From Acidimicrobiales bacterium (lineage in GTDB: Bacteria > Actinomycetota > Acidimicrobiia > Acidimicrobiales > Palsa-688): a stretch of DNA of 5,219 nt. This document shows positions 1 to 5,041 of this stretch, piece after piece. Position numbers and translations under genes: made by a program. The notes under the pieces were generated by a model. It did not search any database and was not told the DNA's origin. It saw only the letters and a list, made by a program, of their open reading frames with translations. The DNA is taken from assembly GCA_030039575.1 (NCBI GenBank), contig JASHVH010000479.1, positions 1-5,219 on the forward strand. The letters are read 5' to 3'. Every line of letters starts with the position of its first letter. Position 1 is the first letter of the stretch.

Positions 1-155
1 TAGGCGACATCAGTGGCCAGCTCATCGGCCTGCGCCCGGACGACGGAAAAACCGGCCGGCAACGCCTTGACCGCCTGGCGGGCCAGGGCCGTCTTCCACG
101 ACCCGGCCTCCCCTTCCACCCAAACGATGCTGGGCCAGCGGGCCGCAGCGACCAC
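1..155 (-). CDS. LAL-type LuxR regulator, ATPase N-terminal fragment (partial, 5'-truncated, possibly a pseudogene)
   Basis: The minus strand reads without a stop from a GTG at 155 to the window edge (51 codons), giving PSIVWVEGEAGSWKTALAR followed by a stretch ending RAQADELATDVA. The pattern VWVEGEAGSxKTxLxR, a beta strand and then RAxADELAxD is typical of the AAA/NB-ARC-like ATPase at the N-terminus of large LuxR (LAL/MalT-like) transcription activators. Two things are odd. The Walker A motif (residues 15-22) has Trp where the invariant Gly before KT is expected. An in-frame TAA (168-170) lies four codons upstream of the GTG, so the usual N-terminal stretch of about 15-20 residues (GRxxEL...) is missing. 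No SD site precedes the GTG. The gene is either a degraded LAL remnant or one with an unusually short N-terminus. The output HTH domain would lie left of the window. Family assignment is by motif recognition only. Confidence 0.6.
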   Translation of the reverse strand, partial: MVAAARWPSIVWVEGEAGSWKTALARQAVKALPAGFSVVRAQADELATDVA

Positions 156-166
156 GGCCGAGGCGG

Positions 167-212
167 ATTAGGGAGTTGCCCTAGGGCTAACGGCCGAAGG
201 GTGGCTCAAGCT
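167..212 (+). promoter_or_regulatory. LuxR-type operator and promoter, copy 1 (hydrolase operon)
   Basis: A 20-bp box (167-186) contains the dyad TAGGG-AGTTG-CCCTA (169-183). Its half-site centres are 10 bp apart, one helical turn, which suits a dimeric LuxR/NarL-type HTH regulator. The identical 20 bp recur at 2225-2244. In both copies AAGCT follows at the same offset (here CAAGCT, 207-212), a plausible TANNNT-like -10. A start near 219 would put the dyad centre (176) near -43, the class II activator position. That would leave an 83-nt leader before the hydrolase ATG at 302. The assignment to a LuxR-type protein is inference from geometry and from the adjacent LAL fragment. Confidence 0.55.
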
Positions 213-301
213 GATCATGCAGCACGCGAACCCGTCCTCAAACCGAGGCGGGGGCAAGTCAGAGGGCGCTGAGCCCGCTAGCAAAAGGAGGATGTGTACA
301 G

Positions 302-1525
302 ATGAGCCAAGAAAGGACCCTTCAGGGCGGTTTTTTCGCCGACCCCGATTTCGATTATGACGCCCGTCTTGCCCTGGGCGCCGCGGCCTGTGGGTTAGGC
401 GATGCCGGGCTGGTGTTGGCCACGCTCGACCGCATCGTCGACGGCGACCGCCAGAGTTGGTTCGACGCCTGGAGCGAGGTGGCAGCCACCATGTCGGCCC
501 AGGGCGACAGCGCATTGAGCCAGGGGCACCTGAGCACGGCCCGCTGGGCCCTGCTGGCGGCGGCCCAGTTCTACGCCAAGGCGTTGGTCGTGGTCGACGC
601 CCTGCCCGACCAGTCGGTGTTCATGCCCACGTTCAAAGAGCACCGCCGGTGCTGGGAGGCGGTGGTGGATGCCTCGGAGGGTTCCATCGTCAGGGTGGAG
701 GTACCCTACGAGTCGACGACTCTGCCCGGTTACCTGCTCCGTCCGGACAATTCGGGCGCGGCCCGGCCCACGTTCATCATGACCAACGGCAGCGATGAAG
801 CGCTGCCCAACCTCCTGGCCCACGGCGCCGCCGAGGCGCTGGCCCGGGGCTGGAACGCGTTCCTGTTCGACGGCCCCGGCCAACAGTCCATGCTGTTCGA
901 TCGGAACGTGCCGTTCCGTTACGACTGGGAGGCCGTCCTAACCCCGGTCATCGATGCCCTGGTCGAGCGCCCGGACGTGGACGCCTCGGCGCTGACCGGC
1001 TACGGCGTGAGCCAGGGCGGTTATTGGGTAACCAGGGCGATCGCCTTCGAGCGCCGCTTGGTGGCGGCGGTGGCCGACCCCGGGTGCGTGGACGTGTCCG
1101 AGTCGTGGACCAAGCACCTGGCCCCGCCTGTCCTGGAAATGCTCGAGTCGGGCCAAAAGGACGCCTTCAACGCGGCCATGGCCAAAGCCACCGCCAACCC
1201 GGCCGTAGCCCGGACGCTGGCCTTCCGGGCCAAGCCCTACGGCGCCAGCAACGCCTTCGACCTGTTCACCGAGGTCAAGAAGTACCAGGTCCGAGACGTC
1301 GTGGGCCAGGTGACGACCCCACTACTGGTCCTGGACCCCGACGACGAACAGTTCTGGCCGGGCCAGCCCGAGCAGCTTTACCAAATGCTGCCGGGCGAGA
1401 AAGCGATCCTAAAGTTCACCCGGGCCGAAGGGGCGAACTTCCACTGCCAGCCGCTCGGCCGTCGCCTGACCGACACCCAGATGCTCGACTGGCTCCAAGA
1501 CCATCTGCCCGCTCAGTACCGGTAA
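302..1525 (+). CDS. alpha/beta hydrolase, DHPON-hydrolase/FrsA-like
   Basis: A 407-residue serine hydrolase, probably cytoplasmic, since no signal peptide is seen. The first 125 or so residues form a helical cap-like N-terminal region. The alpha/beta-hydrolase core follows: the strand and oxyanion-type segment PTFIMTNGSDE (156-166), FDGPGQQ (189-195), the nucleophile elbow G-V-S-Q-G with Ser237, the acid candidates Asp347/Asp348 in LLVLDPDDEQ, and His381 in GANFHCQ. The complete triad suggests an active enzyme. The long N-terminal region and the DGPGQ and HCQ motifs resemble the 2,6-dihydroxypseudooxynicotine hydrolase/FrsA-like group, which includes C-C bond hydrolases and esterases. The substrate cannot be read from the sequence. 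The start is fixed by AAGGAGG at 285-291, ten bases before ATG. The gene sits 17 bp before the membrane protein gene in an apparent operon and downstream of box copy 1, which probably drives it. Confidence 0.9.
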   Translation: MSQERTLQGGFFADPDFDYDARLALGAAACGLGDAGLVLATLDRIVDGDRQSWFDAWSEVAATMSAQGDSALSQGHLSTARWALLAAAQFYAKALVVVDALPDQSVFMPTFKEHRRCWEAVVDASEGSIVRVEVPYESTTLPGYLLRPDNSGAARPTFIMTNGSDEALPNLLAHGAAEALARGWNAFLFDGPGQQSMLFDRNVPFRYDWEAVLTPVIDALVERPDVDASALTGYGVSQGGYWVTRAIAFERRLVAAVADPGCVDVSESWTKHLAPPVLEMLESGQKDAFNAAMAKATANPAVARTLAFRAKPYGASNAFDLFTEVKKYQVRDVVGQVTTPLLVLDPDDEQFWPGQPEQLYQMLPGEKAILKFTRAEGANFHCQPLGRRLTDTQMLDWLQDHLPAQYR

Positions 1526-1542
1526 CGGAGGAGACGGTCGCC

Positions 1543-2133
1543 ATGAAAAAACTAATCCCGCTCGTCATCGGGTTTTCGCCCCTGATCGTATTCTCGCTCC
1601 TGACCAAAATATTGCCCTCCGGCGATGTCGGCGTCGCCGGGCTGGTCGCCGCGTTGCTGGCCCTCCTGGCCATGCTGATCAGCCGGCCCATTTGGCCGCC
1701 CAAGATCCTAAACGCTTGTTCCCTGGTGATATTCACGGTGTTGGCCGTCCTCGGCTTTGCCCTGGGCACGGGCGACAAGACCTGGCTGGCCACTTGGCCG
1801 GGTGGGGGCGTGGCCATCATCATCGGGGCCGTCATCCTCCTCCTCGTCCCCGCGGTCCCGTTCACCGAGCAGTACGCCAAGCAAAGCGTCCCCCGGGAGG
1901 AATGGGGCTCGCCCACCTTCAAGCGGGTCAACCATGGCCTCAGCCTGGCCTGGGGGGCGTCGATCGTCGTCATCGGCGTCTCCCGGGTGTTGGCCGAAGC
2001 CGTCGCTCGCCACTCTTCCGGCCATCACCTGGCCGAGATCCTGTTGGGGGCGGTGGTACCCGCCATCATCGTCCTGTACATGCTGAAGTTCACCCAGGGC
2101 TACCCCGAACGCGTCGCCCACGCCCCGGCCTGA
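1543..2133 (+). CDS. six-helix integral membrane protein of unknown function
   Basis: A 196-residue protein with about six hydrophobic segments: residues 5-21, 30-47, 58-74, 86-104, 134-151 and 163-181. A conserved-looking polar stretch between helices 4 and 5 (106-130) includes PFTEQYAKQSVPREEW and then SPTFKRVN, ahead of LAWG. From memory, a similar PFTxQYAxxxVPxxxW motif recurs in uncharacterised bacterial membrane proteins, but I know of no assigned function. The start is ATG at 1543, chosen because GGAGGAG (1527-1533) lies nine bases upstream and the N-terminus (MKKL followed by a hydrophobic run) fits a membrane insertion signal. The same frame is open much further upstream (from 1024), but that part overlaps the hydrolase and is a shadow. 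The 17-bp gap to the hydrolase stop implies co-transcription, so the two products probably share a pathway or stress response. Confidence 0.85.
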   Translation: MKKLIPLVIGFSPLIVFSLLTKILPSGDVGVAGLVAALLALLAMLISRPIWPPKILNACSLVIFTVLAVLGFALGTGDKTWLATWPGGGVAIIIGAVILLLVPAVPFTEQYAKQSVPREEWGSPTFKRVNHGLSLAWGASIVVIGVSRVLAEAVARHSSGHHLAEILLGAVVPAIIVLYMLKFTQGYPERVAHAPA

Positions 2134-2140
2134 CCACAAC

Positions 2141-2191
2141 GCGCTGATGTACGCGCCGCCTGTCGGGAAGGGGGCGCGTACACGCCAGCGC
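2141..2191 (+). terminator. GC-rich hairpin ending the hydrolase operon
   Basis: TGTACGCGCC (2148-2157) pairs perfectly with GGCGCGTACA (2173-2182) around a 15-nt loop. An outer GCGCT (2141-2145) pairs with AGCGC (2187-2191). It begins seven bases after the stop of the membrane protein gene. There is no T-tract, so it is either a U-less terminator of the kind proposed for high-GC actinobacteria or a 3'-end stabiliser. Confidence 0.5.
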
Positions 2192-2224
2192 GAACGCAGG
2201 CACCTGCCGTGCGCGTCGCCGACA

Positions 2225-2270
2225 ATTAGGGAGTTGCCCTAGGGGGGATGAGCGACGAGCGGCCGAAGCT
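2225..2270 (+). promoter_or_regulatory. LuxR-type operator and promoter, copy 2 (54-residue gene)
   Basis: Bases 2225-2244 are identical over 20 bp to 167-186, including the TAGGG-N5-CCCTA dyad (2227-2241). GAAGCT at 2265-2270 occupies the same offset as CAAGCT in copy 1 and is the proposed -10. Six bases separate it from the ATG at 2277, so transcription would start at or next to the A of ATG. That would give a leaderless mRNA with the dyad centre (2234) near -43. No -35 hexamer is seen, as expected if a class II activator replaces it. Confidence 0.55.
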
Positions 2271-2276
2271 AGAAGC

Positions 2277-2441
2277 ATGAGAATAATCGTGGATATTTAC
2301 CGAGGCGAGGATGGCCGCCCCGCGGGCACAGTCCGCGCCGAAGGCCAGGCGGAGGGGCGGTCCTTTTCCGGGAACCTCGAGTTTTTGGCCCTGGTGGAGA
2401 GGTTGTACCGGGCTGACGATCACCCGCAGAGACCCGAGTGA
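2277..2441 (+). CDS. small protein of 54 residues, unknown function
   Basis: An ATG frame at 2277 encodes 54 residues, starting MRIIVDIYRGEDGRPAGTVR and ending ADDHPQRPE. The layout looks like a compact beta fold followed by a helix: a short strand (2-8), a DGR turn, a second strand (16-21), then FSGNLEFLALVERLY (30-44). The F-S-G-x-L-E-x-L-x-L-V-E pattern recalls short actinobacterial proteins I have seen near regulators, but I cannot name a family or function. There is no convincing SD site (only GAAG nearby), which fits the leaderless start predicted from the promoter immediately upstream. Support comes from the box copy 2 promoter, the hairpin after the stop and a protein-like composition. 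It probably belongs to the same regulon as the hydrolase operon. It is short enough to be missed by standard gene finding. Confidence 0.6.
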   Translation: MRIIVDIYRGEDGRPAGTVRAEGQAEGRSFSGNLEFLALVERLYRADDHPQRPE

Positions 2442-2476
2442 CCCAGGTTGGTCCACCCTCGGGGGTCCCCAAGACA

Positions 2477-2522
2477 ACCCTGCGGCCGTCGCCGGGCAGT
2501 TCTTGGCCCGGCAGGGTCTTTC
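2477..2522 (+). terminator. hairpin terminator between convergent genes
   Basis: GCCGGGC (2491-2497) pairs perfectly with GCCCGGC (2506-2512) over an 8-nt loop. An alternative outer stem pairs ACCCTG (2477-2482) with CAGGGT (2512-2517). CTTT follows directly (2518-2521). This fits a modest intrinsic terminator for the 54-residue gene and lies in the gap shared with the end of soxR on the other strand. On the minus strand no T-run follows. Confidence 0.55.
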
Positions 2523-2557
2523 CAAATGCCGTGCCTGGCGAGGTTGCCCGACGGCCC

Positions 2558-3034
2558 CTAGTGCGTGACGTTGTTGGCCACCTCGGCCGGCCGCACCCCT
2601 GACAAGAGGTAGCGCGGCCCGCTGCCAAGGTTCGCGGCGGCGTCGCCGGGGTTGTAGAGCTTACAAGCCGCCAGCGAAAGGCACCCGCAGCCTATGCACG
2701 AGGTGAGCTCGTCACGGAGGCGCTGCAAAAGGGCTATTTGCTCGTCGAGCCGTGGCCGCCACGCCACAGAAAGCCGCGCCCAATCGGCCTTGGTCGGCGT
2801 GCGCGACTCGGGTAGGGACGCCAGCGCCCCACGGATCTCTTCCAGCGAGAGGCCTACCCTCTGGGCCACCCTGATGAAGGCGACCCGACGGAGCGTGTTG
2901 CGGGAGTAGCGCCGTTGGCCCCCATCAGAACGGCTGGCAGAGATCAGCCCTTCTGACTCGTAGAAGCGAAGCGCCGAGTGGGCGACCCCCGTCCTGTCGG
3001 CGACTTGCCCAATGCTGAGCAGCTCAGGCGGCAT
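2558..3034 (-). CDS. soxR: redox-sensing transcriptional activator SoxR (MerR family, [2Fe-2S])
   Basis: A 158-residue MerR-family regulator. Residues 5-31 (LLSIGQVADRTGVAHSALRF and following) form the winged HTH. QRRYSRNTLRRVAFIRVAQ (40-58) covers the wing and second HTH. A dimerisation helix spans roughly residues 90-112. The FeS motif CIGCGCLSLAAC has Cys113, Cys116, Cys118 and Cys124, the CxxCxCx5C pattern that binds the [2Fe-2S] cluster in SoxR. The tail NPGDxxxxxGSGPRYL also matches the family. Length is close to E. coli SoxR (154 residues). Oxidation of the cluster by redox-cycling compounds or superoxide switches SoxR to an activator. The frame can be extended to a TTG at 3073, but I chose ATG 3034 because it matches the usual N-terminus and lies eight bases after a good -10. 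The longer frame would begin inside the -35 element. The gene is divergent from a SoxR-box promoter that probably also mediates autoregulation. Confidence 0.93.
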   Translation of the reverse strand: MPPELLSIGQVADRTGVAHSALRFYESEGLISASRSDGGQRRYSRNTLRRVAFIRVAQRVGLSLEEIRGALASLPESRTPTKADWARLSVAWRPRLDEQIALLQRLRDELTSCIGCGCLSLAACKLYNPGDAAANLGSGPRYLLSGVRPAEVANNVTH

Positions 3035-3041
3035 TAACCGA

Positions 3042-3073
3042 ATCATAGCGCCAAACCCTTGATCTAAAGTCAA
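3042..3073 (-). promoter_or_regulatory. soxR promoter, leaderless
   Basis: On the minus strand TTGACT (3073-3068) and TATGAT (3047-3042) are separated by 20 bp. Seven bases after the -10 comes ATG 3034, so transcription should start at or next to the start codon and the mRNA would lack an SD site. The -35 lies inside the SoxR box on the other strand, so SoxR binding would affect its own transcription. Confidence 0.6.
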
Positions 3074-3089
3074 GTTGAGGTTATAGCGT
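3059..3089 (+). promoter_or_regulatory. SoxR box in a rightward 19-bp-spacer promoter
   Basis: TCTAAAGTCAAGTTGAGG (3063-3080) matches the E. coli soxS SoxR box, as I remember it (CCTCAAGTTAACTTGAGG), at 14 of 18 positions, with an intact right half-site TTGAGG. It lies in the same register as in soxS. The box starts on the last two bases of the -35 (TTGATC, 3059-3064). A 19-bp spacer follows, then the -10 TAGCGT (3084-3089). The overlong spacer is the hallmark of MerR-family activation. The predicted start is near A3097. An alternative -10, TATAGC (3082-3087), would give 17 bp. Confidence 0.65.
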
Positions 3090-3096
3090 CGTGCTC

Positions 3097-3249
3097 ATAA
3101 GCGCGCAACTGCCCCCTTTGGGTCATCGGCCCGCGAACAGGAAAGTCTTGGCTTGTCTGCGCGAAAACATCATCAATGCCGACCGCGTTTACTTGCTTGC
3201 CGCGGCTGACGCCGGGCGGAGGCTGGCGGTCTGAAAGGGGTTTCAGACC
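3097..3249 (+). ncRNA. candidate SoxR-controlled short transcript (small RNA or tiny ORF)
   Basis: The SoxR-type promoter predicts a transcript starting near 3097. No recognisable gene lies on this strand before the hairpin at 3228-3249, and the next annotated gene (3584 to 3327) is on the opposite strand. The result would be an RNA of about 150 nt. A short in-frame stretch, RENIINADRVYLLAAADAGR, ends at TGA 3232-3234 inside the hairpin, but it has no good start codon after the predicted transcription start. Coding versus non-coding cannot be decided. This is inference from promoter and hairpin positions only. Confidence 0.2.
3228..3249. terminator. perfect 9-bp stem, 4-nt loop hairpin
   Basis: GGTCTGAAA (3228-3236) and TTTCAGACC (3241-3249) are exact complements around GGGG. 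There is no T-tract on either side. It could terminate the rightward transcript from the SoxR-box promoter or leftward transcription from the small membrane protein gene. As DNA it could also be an operator for a dimeric regulator. I favour a transcript-end hairpin, weakly. Confidence 0.4.
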
Positions 3250-3326
3250 TATGGCCGAGCACCTGTCCGAGGTGCTGAATTCGCTGGCGCGCCACCACCA
3301 TCCGCCTTCGTTGGGCCCCCTCGGCT

Positions 3327-3584
3327 TTAAGAGATCAGCACCGGGACGGCGGCGTTTTCGTCGTCGCCGCCGGCACGGCTAATGTCCGAAAGCGCAGCTT
3401 CGGCCTCAACAGCGACCACGGCCACATGCTTCTGGGACGTCTTTGGGGAAGCGACTAGGAAATGGCCCGAGCCGCCGTCTTGGCTGCGACGTGCCCGGTC
3501 GTCGTGAGCCATGCCTAACAACACAGGCACCACTGCGGCCAGCATGACCGCAACAAAAAGAGGTGACATAAGTACCCAGATCAT
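3327..3584 (-). CDS. small single-pass membrane protein, hypothetical
   Basis: An 85-residue frame from ATG 3584, preceded by AAAGGG (3597-3592) at a seven-base spacing. Residues 1-25 (MIWVLMSPLFVAVMLAAVVP onward) form one strongly hydrophobic helix, an uncleaved anchor or signal sequence. A basic patch DDRARRS follows (27-33), then a hydrophilic tail. The tail contains a hydrophobic run VAVVAVEAEAALSDI (50-64) that may be a strand-helix segment. The frame extends eight codons further to a TTG at 3608, without a better ribosome site. I recognise no family. It is probably a real gene because the start site and N-terminal topology agree. It lies alone between soxR and the HIT-protein gene, facing the same way as soxR, about 290 bases upstream of it. 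The last third is low-complexity and could be fortuitous. Confidence 0.45.
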   Translation of the reverse strand: MIWVLMSPLFVAVMLAAVVPVLLGMAHDDRARRSQDGGSGHFLVASPKTSQKHVAVVAVEAEAALSDISRAGGDDENAAVPVLIS

Positions 3585-3762
3585 GATTGGTCCCTTTCTT
3601 GGTTTCAAGTGGGTTCGGAGGTTGACACTCTCTCCGACGGCGCGGGGGGAAGTGCTGGGGCGCTGGGGGAACTGCTAGGGATGCTCGTACTGCGGGATTT
3701 TCAGGTGTCGCACTTAGAGCTGCCTCGAGTGGTGGTCAGTTCATCCGCGAAAATGACTGGGC

Positions 3763-4884
3763 GTGAGCGATCAGAGAGCCGATGACTTAGAGCGCGGGTG
3801 CTCCCCGTTCACCCAGGTCGATAGGCACAGACTGTGGACCTACAGCGATGGTTCTGTCACGGCCAAGGGGTACCGGTTGCCGAGCGGCGATGCCAGGGCC
3901 GGAAATTGGGTGCTGGTCGACGAGGCGACCGGGGACGTCTTGGGCCTAATTCCGCCGGGAGAGTTCTCACGTCGGTTCCGGCCGGTGGACCTGTTCGCCG
4001 ACGTACCCGGTCTTCCCACCTATCTGGGGACGGTTAGCGCGTCCGACGGAACCGCTCTGGTGGATCTGGTACTTGACCGCAACCCCTTCATGCTGGCCAA
4101 CGGGCCACAAAGGGTGGCGAGGCCCCATGCGCTCATTGTGCCTCGCAGCCATCGCGACGGATGGTCGTCGGCCACCGCCCAAGAACTGGCGGCGTGTCGG
4201 ACGGCGATGGCCCTGGTCGCCGCGTGGTACCACAGCACGGGCGGCGGGCACGTGGTGTTCTGTGCCAATGACAGCGCACCCAACCTCGATTACCTGCGAG
4301 ACATACAAGTCGCGGCCGGGGCCCTCGCCGACGGCGGCACGGAAGTCCCAGTCACCAAGAACCCCCGGCAGGAGGTGCAGCACGCCCACTTGCATGCCTT
4401 CTATGCCGAACGCGGCGCGACTGAGAACCACGAGTCGTCGGCGCTTGAGGGGCATCCTGTCTTTGGAGCGGGTTACCGGGCGTTCAGCGCCGCCCTCAGC
4501 AGTGACGCCGTGGAGGTGGAAGCTGATAGCACGAGGCTTGCCGCCGAGATTAGCGTTGCGGCTCAGCCGTGGGGCGGAAATTACTGCTCATACCAGCTGG
4601 GCGTCGACGGCCCGTTCTGGGTAACGCCTGCATTGGGCCCGTCCATGGACGAGTTCAACCGGCGCCTGGCACGGGCCGATGGCCTCACGGCGGGGCCCGA
4701 CCCGAAGCTGGGCGGGGCCATCAACCTGGCGCGGCCCAGCCTGGCCAAGGCGGAGCGGCTCCATGCGGCACAACGGGCCACAGCTGAACAGCGGGCGAGT
4801 TTCGAGACCTTCGCCGCCCAGCACGGACTTCTCACACAATCGCCGGACGTGGGTTTCGCACCCGGCACGCCCCCCACTTTGTAG
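3763..4884 (+). CDS. HIT-like (histidine triad/GalT-type) superfamily protein, 373 residues
   Basis: The central region carries HIT-superfamily marks. RNPFMLANGPQR (106-117) and RPHALIVPRSHR (120-131) give the N-x-F and PHxLxVPxxH elements. GGHVVFCANDSAPN (161-174) is the substrate-loop strand. QEVQHAHLHAF (203-213) is the HxHxH triad with His207, His209 and His211, the catalytic centre in nucleotide hydrolases and transferases of this fold. Residues 1-90 are an unassigned N-terminal domain. The C-terminal part (about 265-335) contains FWVTPALGPSMDEFNRRLA. At 373 residues it is far longer than simple Hint/Fhit proteins (about 110-150), which suggests a transferase-like enzyme related to GalT or Ap4A phosphorylase. 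The substrate is unknown. GTG 3763 is the most upstream plausible start. No SD site precedes it, nor any clear promoter, although TTGACA occurs alone at 3622-3627. An overlapping ten-codon frame at 3753-3785 is probably meaningless. Confidence 0.72.
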   Translation: MSDQRADDLERGCSPFTQVDRHRLWTYSDGSVTAKGYRLPSGDARAGNWVLVDEATGDVLGLIPPGEFSRRFRPVDLFADVPGLPTYLGTVSASDGTALVDLVLDRNPFMLANGPQRVARPHALIVPRSHRDGWSSATAQELAACRTAMALVAAWYHSTGGGHVVFCANDSAPNLDYLRDIQVAAGALADGGTEVPVTKNPRQEVQHAHLHAFYAERGATENHESSALEGHPVFGAGYRAFSAALSSDAVEVEADSTRLAAEISVAAQPWGGNYCSYQLGVDGPFWVTPALGPSMDEFNRRLARADGLTAGPDPKLGGAINLARPSLAKAERLHAAQRATAEQRASFETFAAQHGLLTQSPDVGFAPGTPPTL

Positions 4885-5041
4885 GAGGCTGGTCCGCTCG
4901 CACACAGAAGGCCGGCTTCCGAGGAAAATGATATAAGCCCCGATTATGCCTTGCGCTGCAAGCAAAGTTGCGGGGGTGGACATGGGATATATGTCTCATT
5001 CGCTGACGCCCTGCACGACCGCGGTGTCGCCCGCTTCGGAG

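Noticed and set aside
191..199. CGGCCGAAG after box copy 1, repeated at 2260-2268 after copy 2.
   Set aside because: The distance to the box differs by 11 bp between copies, unlike AAGCT, so it is probably chance in GC-rich DNA.
217..360. Short frame starting with ATG 217 just after the copy 1 promoter, at nearly the same position as the 54-residue gene start after copy 2.
   Set aside because: Its sequence (MQHANPSSNRGGGKSEGAEP...) is low-complexity, bears no resemblance to the 54-residue protein, and runs into the hydrolase gene.
1024..1542. Open frame upstream of and in frame with the membrane protein gene.
   Set aside because: It overlaps the hydrolase on the same strand, has a Gly/Arg/Pro-rich shadow composition, and the real start at 1543 has a strong SD site.
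3091..3234. GTG frame of 47 codons after the SoxR-box promoter.
   Set aside because: The GTG lies before the predicted transcription start, and no SD site or good alternative start follows. The tail looks protein-like but is too weak to call a gene; it is noted under the short-transcript candidate.
3176..3382. Rightward 68-codon frame with an Arg-rich C-terminus.
   Set aside because: It has no ribosome site and ends in an RRRFRRRRRHG tail typical of antisense GC-rich DNA. It overlaps the 3' end of the better-supported minus-strand gene.
3622..3627. TTGACA as a -35 for the HIT-protein gene.
   Set aside because: No acceptable -10 is found 16-19 bp downstream; that stretch is almost all G and C.
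4907..4919. GAAG-GCCGG-CTTC as a terminator after the HIT-protein gene.
   Set aside because: A four-base stem with no T-run is too weak.
4979..4995. GACAT-N7-ATGTC inverted repeat in the gap before the surface protein gene end.
   Set aside because: The five-base arms are short, there is no second copy in the window, and the surrounding genes converge, so a promoter operator is not expected here.
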